NCBI GenBank assembly: GCA_003224785.1
Contig: QHZV01000240.1
Span: forward strand, 1-6,970
Direction: 5' to 3'
Length of the DNA: 6,970 nt
From: Acidobacteriota bacterium
Lineage (GTDB): Bacteria; Acidobacteriota; Terriglobia; Terriglobales; Acidobacteriaceae
Shown here: positions 1 through 6,080 of the stretch, piece after piece
How positions within the stretch are numbered: position 1 is the first letter of the stretch
How the letters are laid out: every line of letters starts with the position of its first letter
Translations under genes and position numbers: made by a program
Notes under the pieces: generated by a model
What the model saw: only the letters and a program-made list of their open reading frames with translations
The model's database searches: none
Told to the model about the DNA's origin: nothing

Positions 1-522
1 GCGCTTGCCTTGGCCGAAAAGAAAGGCAAGACGATTCACTTGGCAGTAGCCGGAGCAACTGAGAAATGGGATGCGATCCTGCGCTCAGCACAAAGCCTGC
101 AGTCTGCGGTAGTGGTGCTCGGAGTCTCCCCGAACCGGCCGGTCACCGAGGAAGCGCGAGTTGCCGGCCTTGCCTGGGAGCGGTTAGCAGACCCCAAGCC
201 GCAACTCACGTTGGTGATTTACTCGCCCGGGGGCAGCGAGCACATTTTCTATCTCGGTCCACACGCACCACACCTCACGCCCAAGGAAATTGATCTGCTC
301 CACGGAATCTGGCTTCAGCTCAGCAATGATGTTGCGCCTGAAGAAATTCACCATCACGATGTGATCCACTTTGCGCTCGAGGAACTGAAGCAGGAGATGA
401 ATGATTATCAGCGCGACGGCGTGGTGAACCGGCTGCGTCAGCATCTGCCGTGTGGATATGAACATGGGGGCACGGGCGTCCTCGCCCGTGCAAAGCCCTG
501 CCCTGCTAACATTCTCGTGTGA
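1..522 (+). CDS. C-terminal part of a probable APC-family permease (5' end outside the window)
   Basis: The reading frame is open from the first base (codons GCG CTT GCC TTG...) to a TGA at 520-522, so this is the 3' end of a gene that starts to the left. The TTG at 10 is unlikely to be a real start. The visible 173 residues are soluble and contain a segment resembling an alpha/beta nucleotide-binding or universal-stress-like fold ([10 protein letters not shown] near residues 11-20, then [11 protein letters not shown]). A histidine pair with acidic residues follows ([16 protein letters not shown]). From memory, such a tail occurs at the C-terminus of acidobacterial APC amino-acid permeases, but no membrane segment lies in the window, so the family call is inference. 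The last 20 or so residues (from about GYEHGGTG) are encoded by a dispersed hairpin repeat and look like an acquired extension. The stop overlaps the gltX start as GTGA, which suggests translational coupling. Confidence 0.5.
   Translation, partial: ALALAEKKGKTIHLAVAGATEKWDAILRSAQSLQSAVVVLGVSPNRPVTEEARVAGLAWERLADPKPQLTLVIYSPGGSEHIFYLGPHAPHLTPKEIDLLHGIWLQLSNDVAPEEIHHHDVIHFALEELKQEMNDYQRDGVVNRLRQHLPCGYEHGGTGVLARAKPCPANILV
461..493 (+). repeat. Hairpin repeat, copy 1, in the 3' end of the permease gene
   Basis: The core is a stem with arms GCACGGGCG (470-478) and CGCCCGTGC (483-491), 9 perfect pairs closing a TCCT loop. The 33-base unit aligns with the reverse complement of 2357-2389 at 30 of 33 positions. 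Two of the three differences are the partners of a single base pair (C-G here, G-C there), so the stem is kept. It lies inside the coding frame and supplies residues [10 protein letters not shown] of the permease tail, 28 bases before the gltX start. The loop lacks a following T run, so it is not an obvious intrinsic terminator. It could still act on mRNA stability. Confidence 0.8.
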
Positions 523-2042
523 ACTCAAGCGCTCCCGTCCGTGTGCGTTTCGCGCCGTCCCCCACCGGGCATCTTCACGTAGGCAATGCCCGCACCGCTC
601 TTTTCAATTGGCTTTTTGCGCGACAAAGTAGTGGAACCATGGTGCTTCGCATCGAAGACACCGACGTAGACCGCAGCGAAGCGCGCTTCGAAGATCAGCT
701 CATCGACGATCTCAAATGGCTCGGCCTCGATTGGGACGAAGGCCCCGATGTCGGCGGATCATTCGGCCCTTATCGCCAATCTGACCGTCTTCCCATTTAT
801 CGCGAACATGCCGAGAGATTGTTGAGCGAGCACAAAGCATACTTGTGTTTCTGTACGGAAGCAGAGCTTCAGCAGGAGCGTGAACGCGCCACCGCAGAAC
901 GTCGTCAGCCGATTTATTCCGGCAAATGCCGTGCCGTTGATCCGGCAGAAGCCCAACAGCGGCGCGACTCCGGAGAAGCCTGCGCGTTCCGGTTACGCAT
1001 TCCCGAACACCCAATTCGTTTCCACGACATCGTTCACGGCCCGGTTGAATTTTCCAATGAGGTCGTCAGTGATCCCATTATCCTGCGCTCCTCAGGAATG
1101 CCTGTTTACAACTATGTCGTCGTGATCGACGACGCGCTGATGAAGATCACTCACGTCATCCGCGGCGATGACCACCTCTCGAATACTCCCAAGCAAGTTG
1201 CACTGTATGAGGCGCTGGGCTGGCCGGTGCCAGAATTTGCGCATCTTTCAACGATTCTTGGTGCGGACCGCGAGCGTCTCTCGAAGCGCCATGGTGCAAC
1301 CTCGATTGCAAATTTCCGCGACATGGGAGTTCTGCCGGAAGCGCTTGTGAATTACTTGGCGCTGCTGGGCTGGGCGCCGCCGGGAGGCACTCGCGAAATC
1401 TTCTCGATCCAAGAGCTGGTCAAGGAATTCTCGCTCGAGCGAGTCACGCCATCGCCCGCAGTCTTCGACATGGAGAAGCTGTACTGGCTGAACCGGCACT
1501 ACATCAAGCAAAGCTCCACTCAGCGGATCGAACACCTGGCGCTGAACTTCTTTCGTGCCTTGGGACTATTGTCCTCTGCACACACGCAAGGGCTTGAAGC
1601 GTGGTTTTCAAAGGTAATGGCTCTCGTACTTCCGTCGGTGGATCGTCTTGAACAACTGCCAGAAAAAGCTGCGGTCATATTCAACCACGACGCCAAAGCT
1701 GCGCTTACCGCGTCCGACAACGCCGAAGTCCTCGGTTTGCCGAATACCGATGCTGTGCTCACCCGCTTCACGGTAAAAATCCTTGAAGACGAATCGGCGC
1801 GTGAAGGAAAGCTTACTGCCGAGTGTTTCAAAAAGATCGTCAACGAGGTGAAGGCGGAAACCGGCGCTAAGGGCAAAGAACTGTTTCATCCGATTCGGAT
1901 TGTCATAACCGGATCACATTCCGGGCCGGAGTTCGACAAGCTGATCCCGATCCTCGAAGAAGGCAGCCATCTAGCTCTGCCGAGACATGTGCTCAGTGTG
2001 CACCAGCGCGTCGAAGCGTTCGCCAAGGCGCGAGGGAAATAG
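519..2042 (+). CDS. gltX: Glutamyl-tRNA synthetase
   Basis: This class I aminoacyl-tRNA synthetase charges tRNA-Glu with glutamate in the cytoplasm. Its 507 residues are slightly longer than the usual 465-500. The HIGH-type ATP site is [10 protein letters not shown] at residues 13-22. The KMSKS equivalent is RLSKR at 253-257, followed by HGATSI. LRIEDTD (43-49) and [11 protein letters not shown] (213-223) are typical of the catalytic Rossmann domain. C110, C112, Y133 and C137 match the zinc site described in the E. coli enzyme. The C-terminal half is the helical anticodon-binding domain, with the conserved [17 protein letters not shown] near the end. GTG at 519 is chosen because [11 protein letters not shown] follows at the usual distance. 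It overlaps the upstream stop by four bases and has no evident Shine-Dalgarno, so it is probably coupled to the permease. Whether it is discriminating (Glu only) or also charges tRNA-Gln cannot be read here. Confidence 0.97.
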   Translation: MNSSAPVRVRFAPSPTGHLHVGNARTALFNWLFARQSSGTMVLRIEDTDVDRSEARFEDQLIDDLKWLGLDWDEGPDVGGSFGPYRQSDRLPIYREHAERLLSEHKAYLCFCTEAELQQERERATAERRQPIYSGKCRAVDPAEAQQRRDSGEACAFRLRIPEHPIRFHDIVHGPVEFSNEVVSDPIILRSSGMPVYNYVVVIDDALMKITHVIRGDDHLSNTPKQVALYEALGWPVPEFAHLSTILGADRERLSKRHGATSIANFRDMGVLPEALVNYLALLGWAPPGGTREIFSIQELVKEFSLERVTPSPAVFDMEKLYWLNRHYIKQSSTQRIEHLALNFFRALGLLSSAHTQGLEAWFSKVMALVLPSVDRLEQLPEKAAVIFNHDAKAALTASDNAEVLGLPNTDAVLTRFTVKILEDESAREGKLTAECFKKIVNEVKAETGAKGKELFHPIRIVITGSHSGPEFDKLIPILEEGSHLALPRHVLSVHQRVEAFAKARGK

Positions 2043-2055
2043 TTCCAGTACGCTA

Positions 2056-2094
2056 CTGTGGAAGAGCGGCGCTTTCAGCGCCGCTCTTTCACAG
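2056..2094. terminator. Long symmetrical hairpin between convergent genes, possible bidirectional terminator
   Basis: Arms 2056-2073 and 2077-2094 pair over 18 bases with a single G-T wobble around a TTC loop. The inner part is GGCGCT TTC AGCGCC. It lies 13 bases after the gltX stop and 13 bases after the stop of the convergent epimerase gene, almost exactly centred. No T run follows on either strand, so it is not a textbook Rho-independent terminator. From memory the inner motif resembles repeats dispersed in acidobacterial and related genomes, so it may be a repeat reused as a gene-end structure. Confidence 0.6.
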
Positions 2095-2107
2095 TTGCTG
2101 TAAGCGT

Positions 2108-3028
2108 TCATAGCAGGTCGTTGAGCGCGTCAGCCAACTCAGGATGTTTAAAATCAAATCCGCTCTCGATCAATTTCTTCGGCAACACTCTCGTGCTCGC
2201 CAGCAAACCTTCATCCGCAAGCTCGCCAAACACGAGCCGTAACGCGAACGCCGGCGCCGGCAATCGCGCCGGACGCTTCAGTTTGTGAGCCAGCACACGC
2301 GTGAACTCCGCATTCATTACCGGATTCGGTGCGGTCATGTTCACTGGCCCTGCTAATTGGACGGGCGAGGACGCCCGTCCCCCCACGTTCTCGCCTTCAT
2401 TCAAAATGTGATGCACCGCTGAAACAAAATCAGCGATATGAATCCAACTCCACCACTGGTAACCATCGCCGATTCTGCCGCCTAAGCCCAGGCGGAATGG
2501 CAGCAGTATCTGCTTGAGTGCGCCACCTTCACAGCTCAAAACGATCCCGGTTCGCAGATTAACCACCCGAATGCCGGCATCCGAAACGGGTTCGCCGGCA
2601 GCTTCCCACTCGCGGCAGACTTCCGGAAAGAATCCTTCGCCGGATGGTGAGTCTTCGGTAAGAATCTCACCGCCTCGATTTCCGTAGTAGCCGATCGCCG
2701 ACGCGCAAATAAAAGTGCTGGGGGGGAGGTCGGCTTTCGCTAGGGCTTGTGCAAGAAACTCCGTGCTGAACACTCTGCTTTCGCGGATGCGGCACTTTTT
2801 CTGCTCGGTCCAGCGCCCGGCAATGTTCTCACCCGAGAGGTGAATCACCGCATCGAACCCGGACACCAATTGCGTCGGAATTGTTCGCGTCGGGTTCCAC
2901 TGAAGTTCGCTCTCATTGCGAGGTTTGTGGCGAACCAGGCGTGTGACCCGATACCCGCGAGATTCCAAAAACGGAACCAGTGCGGAGCCCACTAATCCGG
3001 AAGCGCCGCTCATGAGAACACGGGACAC
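2108..3028 (-). CDS. TIGR01777-family NAD(P)-dependent epimerase (SDR39U1/YfcH-like)
   Basis: This is an atypical short-chain dehydrogenase of the extended SDR type, 306 residues, close to the family norm of about 300. The N-terminal Rossmann motif GASGLVG is at residues 8-14. HLSGENIAGRW at 63-73 and the SAIGYYG motif at 110-116, which carries the family's tyrosine, are characteristic. The C-terminal DUF1731 region ends with the conserved FDFKHPELADAL pattern. The substrate of this family is unknown, so no pathway is assigned. The start is GTG at 3028, because the next ATG (residue 6) would cut the first beta strand. No Shine-Dalgarno is visible. Residues about 212-224 (GENVGGRASSPV) are an extra segment between the HIADFVSAVHHIL helix and the GPVNMTAPNPV motif, and are encoded by a dispersed repeat. 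A run of seven C in the coding strand (2720-2726) encodes part of LPPS. The gene converges with gltX and diverges from rel. Confidence 0.92.
   Translation of the reverse strand: MSRVLMSGASGLVGSALVPFLESRGYRVTRLVRHKPRNESELQWNPTRTIPTQLVSGFDAVIHLSGENIAGRWTEQKKCRIRESRVFSTEFLAQALAKADLPPSTFICASAIGYYGNRGGEILTEDSPSGEGFFPEVCREWEAAGEPVSDAGIRVVNLRTGIVLSCEGGALKQILLPFRLGLGGRIGDGYQWWSWIHIADFVSAVHHILNEGENVGGRASSPVQLAGPVNMTAPNPVMNAEFTRVLAHKLKRPARLPAPAFALRLVFGELADEGLLASTRVLPKKLIESGFDFKHPELADALNDLL
2357..2389 (-). repeat. Hairpin repeat, copy 2, in frame inside the epimerase gene
   Basis: Plus-strand arms GGACGGGCG (2359-2367) and CGCCCGTCC (2372-2380) pair perfectly over 9 bases around an AGGA loop. The unit is the reverse complement of copy 1 at 461-493, with 30 of 33 matches and one compensatory base-pair swap. 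It keeps the epimerase frame open and encodes about NVGGRASSPVQ, a stretch that I do not expect in relatives. It is read here as an in-frame repeat insertion. Confidence 0.8.
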
Positions 3029-3034
3029 GCGGCC

Positions 3035-3040
3035 ATTCTA
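3035..3040 (-). promoter_or_regulatory. Candidate -10 box of the epimerase gene, possibly giving a leaderless mRNA
   Basis: Read on the minus strand, 3040-3035 is TAGAAT, five of six matches to TATAAT. Transcription would start about seven bases on, near 3028, which is the GTG start itself. That fits the lack of a Shine-Dalgarno before that GTG. No convincing -35 box is seen. The box lies inside a small perfect palindrome, CCATT-CTA-AATGG (3033-3045), so a binding site rather than a promoter is also possible. Confidence 0.35.
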
Positions 3041-3043
3041 AAT

Positions 3044-3067
3044 GGAACAAACCGTCCCGCTTGTTCC
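3044..3067. promoter_or_regulatory. Inverted repeat between divergent promoters, candidate shared operator
   Basis: GGAACAA (3044-3050) and TTGTTCC (3061-3067) are a perfect 7-base inverted repeat with a 10-base spacer, 24 bases overall. It sits just upstream of the candidate rel -10 box (3075-3080) and just upstream of the candidate epimerase -10 box (3040-3035). It covers the place where both -35 boxes should be, yet neither has a good one. This arrangement fits a dimeric regulator, possibly an activator. The cognate protein is unknown. Confidence 0.45.
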
Positions 3068-3074
3068 GCCCCGA

Positions 3075-3080
3075 TATAAT
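3075..3080 (+). promoter_or_regulatory. Candidate -10 box for rel
   Basis: An exact TATAAT lies in CCGATATAATCAG. Transcription would begin near 3087 and give a leader of roughly 77 bases to the ATG at 3164. The hexamer 17 bases upstream (CCGTCC) is not a recognisable -35 box, and there is no TG extended -10 element. Confidence 0.5.
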
Positions 3081-3107
3081 CAGAGGCAAGGAAACAGGCT
3101 ACTGGGG

Positions 3108-3154
3108 CTTGTCGGACAAGAGTGTCCGATCTCACGCGGGCGAGGGCGCCCACG
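3108..3154 (+). repeat. Hairpin repeat, copy 3, with alternative stems in the rel leader
   Basis: Three palindromes follow one another. CTTGTC-G-GACAAG is at 3108-3120. TCGGACA-AGAG-TGTCCGA at 3112-3129 shares bases with the first, so only one can form at a time. CGCGGGCG-AGGG-CGCCCACG at 3135-3154 has one mismatch. The last has the core of copies 1 and 2 (GGGCGAGGRCGCCC, 13 of 14 matches with copy 2). The unit ends 9 bases before the rel ATG at 3164. It also covers the in-frame GTG at 3122, so the longer rel start would have residues SDLTRARAPTLHG encoded by repeat. Confidence 0.7.
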
Positions 3155-3163
3155 CTACATGGC

Positions 3164-5365
3164 ATGGCTACTCTACGCGAACAAATCGCGACCAATGTGC
3201 TCACGGTGACGAAGTTCCGTGAGCTGTTGAAGGACATGCGCGAGAACCGTCCCAATGACGATCTCGAGTTAGTTCGCAAGGCCTACGAGTTTTCGCAGAA
3301 GAACCACTCCGGCCAGCAGCGCGCCTCGGGCGAGCCCTACCTCGTGCATCCGCTCGAAGTTGCGCTCGTGCTTGCGGAAATGAAAATGGACGCCGTCGCG
3401 GTCGCTGCCGGCTTGCTGCACGATTCCGTCGAAGACACCTCCGTCACCATCGTTGATATCCGCAAAGAATTCGGCGAGCAGGTGGCGCACATTGTGGAAG
3501 GTGTTACCAAGATCAGCCAGATTGACTTCTCGACCCGCGAAGAGCAGCAAGCCGAAAACCTGCGCAAAATGATGCTAGCTATGGTGGACGACATCCGGGT
3601 CATCCTCATCAAGCTCGCCGACCGCCTGCACAATATGCGCACGCTCGAGCATTTGTCTCCCGATCGCCAGCAAAAAATCGCGCAGGAGACTCTGGACATT
3701 TACGGTCCCATCGCCCACCGGCTTGGCATGGGCAAAATTCGCGGCGAGCTCGAAGACTTGGGTTTCCGATACCTTGATCCGATTGCGTACGAACAGGTCC
3801 GCGACGCAGTTGCCGCCCGTCGAAAAAAGGGCGAGCAGTTTCTTTCCAGCGTCGAGCATTTACTGCGCGACAAGCTGAAAGAGGCCGGCATCACTGCCAA
3901 TGTCGAGAGCCGCATCAAGCGCCTCTACAGCATTCATAAGAAACTTCTGAAGCAGCGCATCTCCGTGGACCAGGTTTATGACCTTTACGCTATGCGTGTG
4001 ATCACGCGCTCCGTGCAAGACTGCTACGGAGTGCTTGGAATCGTGCACAACGTCTGGCGTCCGGTGCCGGGGCGAATCAAAGATTTCATCGCCATGCCTC
4101 GGCCGAATCTGTACCAATCGCTGCACACGTCAGTGATCACCGACGATGGCACGAGCTTCGAAATCCAGATCCGCACCGAAGAGATGCACCGCATGGCGGA
4201 AGAAGGAATCGCGGCGCACTGGAAATATAAAGATGGCCCGGTCTCCGCGCAGGATGAGCAACGGCTGGCATGGTTGCGGCAGGTGGTCGAGTGGCAGCGT
4301 GATGTCTCCGATCCGAATGAATTTCTTTCCACGCTGAAAATTGACCTCTACCCCGAAGAGGTTTATACCTTCACGCCGAAGGGTAAAGTTGTAGTTCTAC
4401 CGCGCGACTCCACGCCCATTGATTTTGCTTACACCATTCACACCGAAGTTGGACACGCATGCGTCGGCGCAAAGGTCAACGGACGCATGGTCCCACTGCG
4501 GCACAAACTGCACAGCGGGGACATTGTCGAGATCATTACGCAGATGGGTCACAAACCCAGCCGGGATTGGCTTGGCGTGGTGCGCTCGTCACGCGCGCGC
4601 AACAAGATCAAGCACTGGCTGAACATCCATCAGCGCGAACGTGCGATCGAAATTGGCCGCAAGCTGATCGAAAAAGAAGCGCGCAAGTATCGGATTTCTC
4701 TCAAGGACATCAAGGACGATCACTTCCAGCGCCTCGCGTCCGATTACGGTCTGGGCGGCCCGGACGACTTGATGGCCGGCATTGGCTATGGCAAATATTC
4801 CGCACGCCAGGTGCTGGGAAAACTGGCGCCAGCCGCGGAGGAGCCCGCTAAGCCGGCCGAGGAAGATTCTGGAATTGGCAGCGTTGTTCGCCGGGTTTTT
4901 GGCGGAGACCACAGCAACGCCATCCGCGTGAAGGGCCAGGGCGATTTGCTGGTTTATCGCGCGCGTTGTTGCAATCCGATTCGCGGCGAGGCCGTCGTCG
5001 GCTACGTGACCCGTGGCAAGGGCGTGGCTGTGCATTCGATAAGTTGTCCGAACGTGCTCAATCTGATGTATGAGCCGGAGCGGCGGATTGATGTCGAGTG
5101 GGGCAAAGAGGAAGGCGCCCCCTCGGCATTCCCCATCAAACTCACAGTTTTTTGCGATGACCGCTTTGGCATGCTGAAACAGATCACGGCAGTGATTAGC
5201 GATACGAAAACCAACATTCGCAACATCGGCGCGCGCACCGAAAACGGCCAGGCAAATGTGGATATCGTGATCGAGATCGAAGACCTGAAGCACTTGGAAA
5301 ACATCATTCAGGGCGTAAGAAAGATTCCCGGCGTGCACGATGTACAAAGGCTGCAAAGAGTGTGA
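3164..5365 (+). CDS. relA: Bifunctional (p)ppGpp synthetase/hydrolase, Rel (long RSH)
   Basis: This cytoplasmic enzyme makes (p)ppGpp from ATP and GDP/GTP on starved ribosomes and also degrades it. From the ATG it has 733 residues, normal for long RSH proteins. The HD hydrolase domain (about 40-190) keeps H62, H86-D87, E90-D91, D153 and N157, so hydrolysis should be active. The synthetase domain (about 240-360) has YDLYAMRV with D273, YQSLHT at 317-322 and EIQIRT with E333. RIKD at 304-307 matches the RXKD motif of bifunctional enzymes, rather than EXDD of synthesis-only RelA. A TGS domain covers about 394-459. A zinc-finger region has C602-C603, H624 and C628. The ACT domain (about 655-733) closes the protein. 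ATG 3164 is preferred; an in-frame GTG at 3122 would add 14 residues from a hairpin repeat. Neither start has a clear Shine-Dalgarno, and the structured leader may affect translation. Confidence 0.97.
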   Translation: MATLREQIATNVLTVTKFRELLKDMRENRPNDDLELVRKAYEFSQKNHSGQQRASGEPYLVHPLEVALVLAEMKMDAVAVAAGLLHDSVEDTSVTIVDIRKEFGEQVAHIVEGVTKISQIDFSTREEQQAENLRKMMLAMVDDIRVILIKLADRLHNMRTLEHLSPDRQQKIAQETLDIYGPIAHRLGMGKIRGELEDLGFRYLDPIAYEQVRDAVAARRKKGEQFLSSVEHLLRDKLKEAGITANVESRIKRLYSIHKKLLKQRISVDQVYDLYAMRVITRSVQDCYGVLGIVHNVWRPVPGRIKDFIAMPRPNLYQSLHTSVITDDGTSFEIQIRTEEMHRMAEEGIAAHWKYKDGPVSAQDEQRLAWLRQVVEWQRDVSDPNEFLSTLKIDLYPEEVYTFTPKGKVVVLPRDSTPIDFAYTIHTEVGHACVGAKVNGRMVPLRHKLHSGDIVEIITQMGHKPSRDWLGVVRSSRARNKIKHWLNIHQRERAIEIGRKLIEKEARKYRISLKDIKDDHFQRLASDYGLGGPDDLMAGIGYGKYSARQVLGKLAPAAEEPAKPAEEDSGIGSVVRRVFGGDHSNAIRVKGQGDLLVYRARCCNPIRGEAVVGYVTRGKGVAVHSISCPNVLNLMYEPERRIDVEWGKEEGAPSAFPIKLTVFCDDRFGMLKQITAVISDTKTNIRNIGARTENGQANVDIVIEIEDLKHLENIIQGVRKIPGVHDVQRLQRV

Positions 5366-5493
5366 AGGCAGCCGTGGGTCGTTGGCATACACGTAAATTG
5401 GGTGCTTGTGGTGAAGACTAGTTTTGCGAAGACTGATGCGAAGCTGGTACAAAGCTGATGGAATTGATGCATAGAACAGGTCGCACGCGTTCT

Positions 5494-5587
5494 CTCAGCA
5501 CCAGCCGCTGAGCGGCGGAATTTAGTTAGCCCAGGGCGTAAGCCCTGGGTGAGGTGGTAAATTGATCGAGTCCCGAAGGGACGGCAC
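5494..5587 (+). repeat. Composite three-hairpin repeat in the rel-ridA spacer, ending at the ridA start region
   Basis: The spacer 5366-5594 has no supportable gene. Its right part carries three stems. The first is CCGC-TGA-GCGG (5505-5515), with an alternative pairing CTCAGC (5494-5499) to GCTGAG (5507-5512). The second is CCCAGGGC-GTAA-GCCCTGGG (5530-5549), perfect, with a GNRA loop. The third is GTCCC-GAA-GGGAC (5570-5582). From memory, combinations of these motifs (CCCAGGG..CCCTGGG followed by TCCCGAAGGGACGGCAC) are dispersed in acidobacterial and other environmental genomes, some near REP-associated tyrosine transposases. No such transposase is in the window. The last stem ends 12 bases before the ridA ATG, and its GGGA may serve as a poorly spaced ribosome site. 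Confidence 0.7.
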
Positions 5588-5594
5588 AAAATCT

Positions 5595-5975
5595 ATGCGT
5601 GACGTAATCTCAACTCCCGGCGCTCCGAAAGCCATCGGCCCTTACTCGCAGGCTATCCGCGCCAATGGCTTTGTGTTCGTTTCCGGACAGGTCGCCATAG
5701 ATCCCGAAACTCAATACGTCATTGCAGGAGACGCGGCTGCGCAGACCGATCGCGTGATCAAGAACCTGGCCGCAATCCTGAAGGTCGCGGGCAGCGGACT
5801 TGAAAAAGTTGTTCGTTCAACCGTGTTCTTGAAGAGTATGGGCGATTTCGTCGCGATGAACGAAGTCTATGGCCGCTACTTCAGCCAGGCGCCGCCCGCG
5901 CGATCCACGGTCGAGGTCTCACGGCTTCCGAAGGATGTGCTCGTCGAAATTGACGTGATCGCCTTAGCTGAATAG
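5595..5975 (+). CDS. ridA: RidA family 2-iminobutanoate/2-iminopropanoate deaminase
   Basis: RidA hydrolyses reactive enamine/imine intermediates released by PLP enzymes such as threonine dehydratase, and so protects other PLP enzymes in the cytoplasm. The 126-residue product fits the usual 125-130 and the trimeric YjgF/YER057c/UK114 fold. Visible family signatures are GPYSQAI (Y17), FVFVSGQ (S30), NLAAILKVAGSGLEKVV, and ARSTVEVSRLPKDVLVEIDVIA. In the last, R103 is the substrate-carboxylate arginine (R105 in E. coli) and E118 the matching glutamate. ATG 5595 is chosen because MRDVISTPGAPKAIGPYSQ is the canonical N-terminus. A TTG at 5562 would only add repeat-encoded residues. No strong Shine-Dalgarno is present; GGGA from the adjoining repeat lies 13 bases upstream. 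The spacer after rel makes co-transcription uncertain. Confidence 0.96.
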   Translation: MRDVISTPGAPKAIGPYSQAIRANGFVFVSGQVAIDPETQYVIAGDAAAQTDRVIKNLAAILKVAGSGLEKVVRSTVFLKSMGDFVAMNEVYGRYFSQAPPARSTVEVSRLPKDVLVEIDVIALAE

Positions 5976-5998
5976 ACGAACCGATTCCGTTCGTGTAA

Positions 5999-6051
5999 CT
6001 TGGTGTCCTTTACAGTTAATTCAGACCAAAAGCACCACCAGGGACGCCAAG
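5999..6051 (+). repeat. Stem-loop between ridA and the FKBP gene
   Basis: CTTGGTGTCCTT (5999-6010) can pair with AGGGACGCCAAG (6040-6051) over 12 bases, including two G-T pairs, around a 29-base loop. The right arm lies in CACCACCAGGGACGCCAAGG, which from memory resembles a CACCAAGGACACCAAGG-type repeat common in environmental bacteria, with the left arm as an inverted partial copy. It ends 18 bases before the FKBP Shine-Dalgarno. It may be a ridA terminator, a leader structure, or a repeat pair. No T run follows. Confidence 0.5.
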
Positions 6052-6080
6052 GTACACACAAAGGAATTCAGGAGAGAATC

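Noticed and set aside
4589..5452. A long open frame (287 codons) on the minus strand opposite the 3' part of rel.
   Set aside because: It is antisense to conserved TGS, zinc-finger and ACT coding sequence, shows no recognisable family, and is explained by the codon bias of a GC-rich gene.
5412..5460. Degenerate tandem GCGAAGACTGAT / GCGAAGCTGGT / ACAAAGCTGAT units after rel.
   Set aside because: The units vary in length and sequence and are too short to separate from chance.
5562..5594. An upstream TTG start for ridA adding 11 residues.
   Set aside because: Those codons are the TCCCGAAGGGAC hairpin of the repeat, and the conserved N-terminus begins at ATG 5595.
5976..5994. ACGAAC...GTTCGT stem just after the ridA stop, as a terminator.
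   Set aside because: Only six pairs with a seven-base loop and no T run; too weak to list.
6000..6080. An upstream in-frame start for the FKBP gene.
   Set aside because: ATG 6081 has a strong, well-spaced AGGAGA and begins a normal signal peptide.
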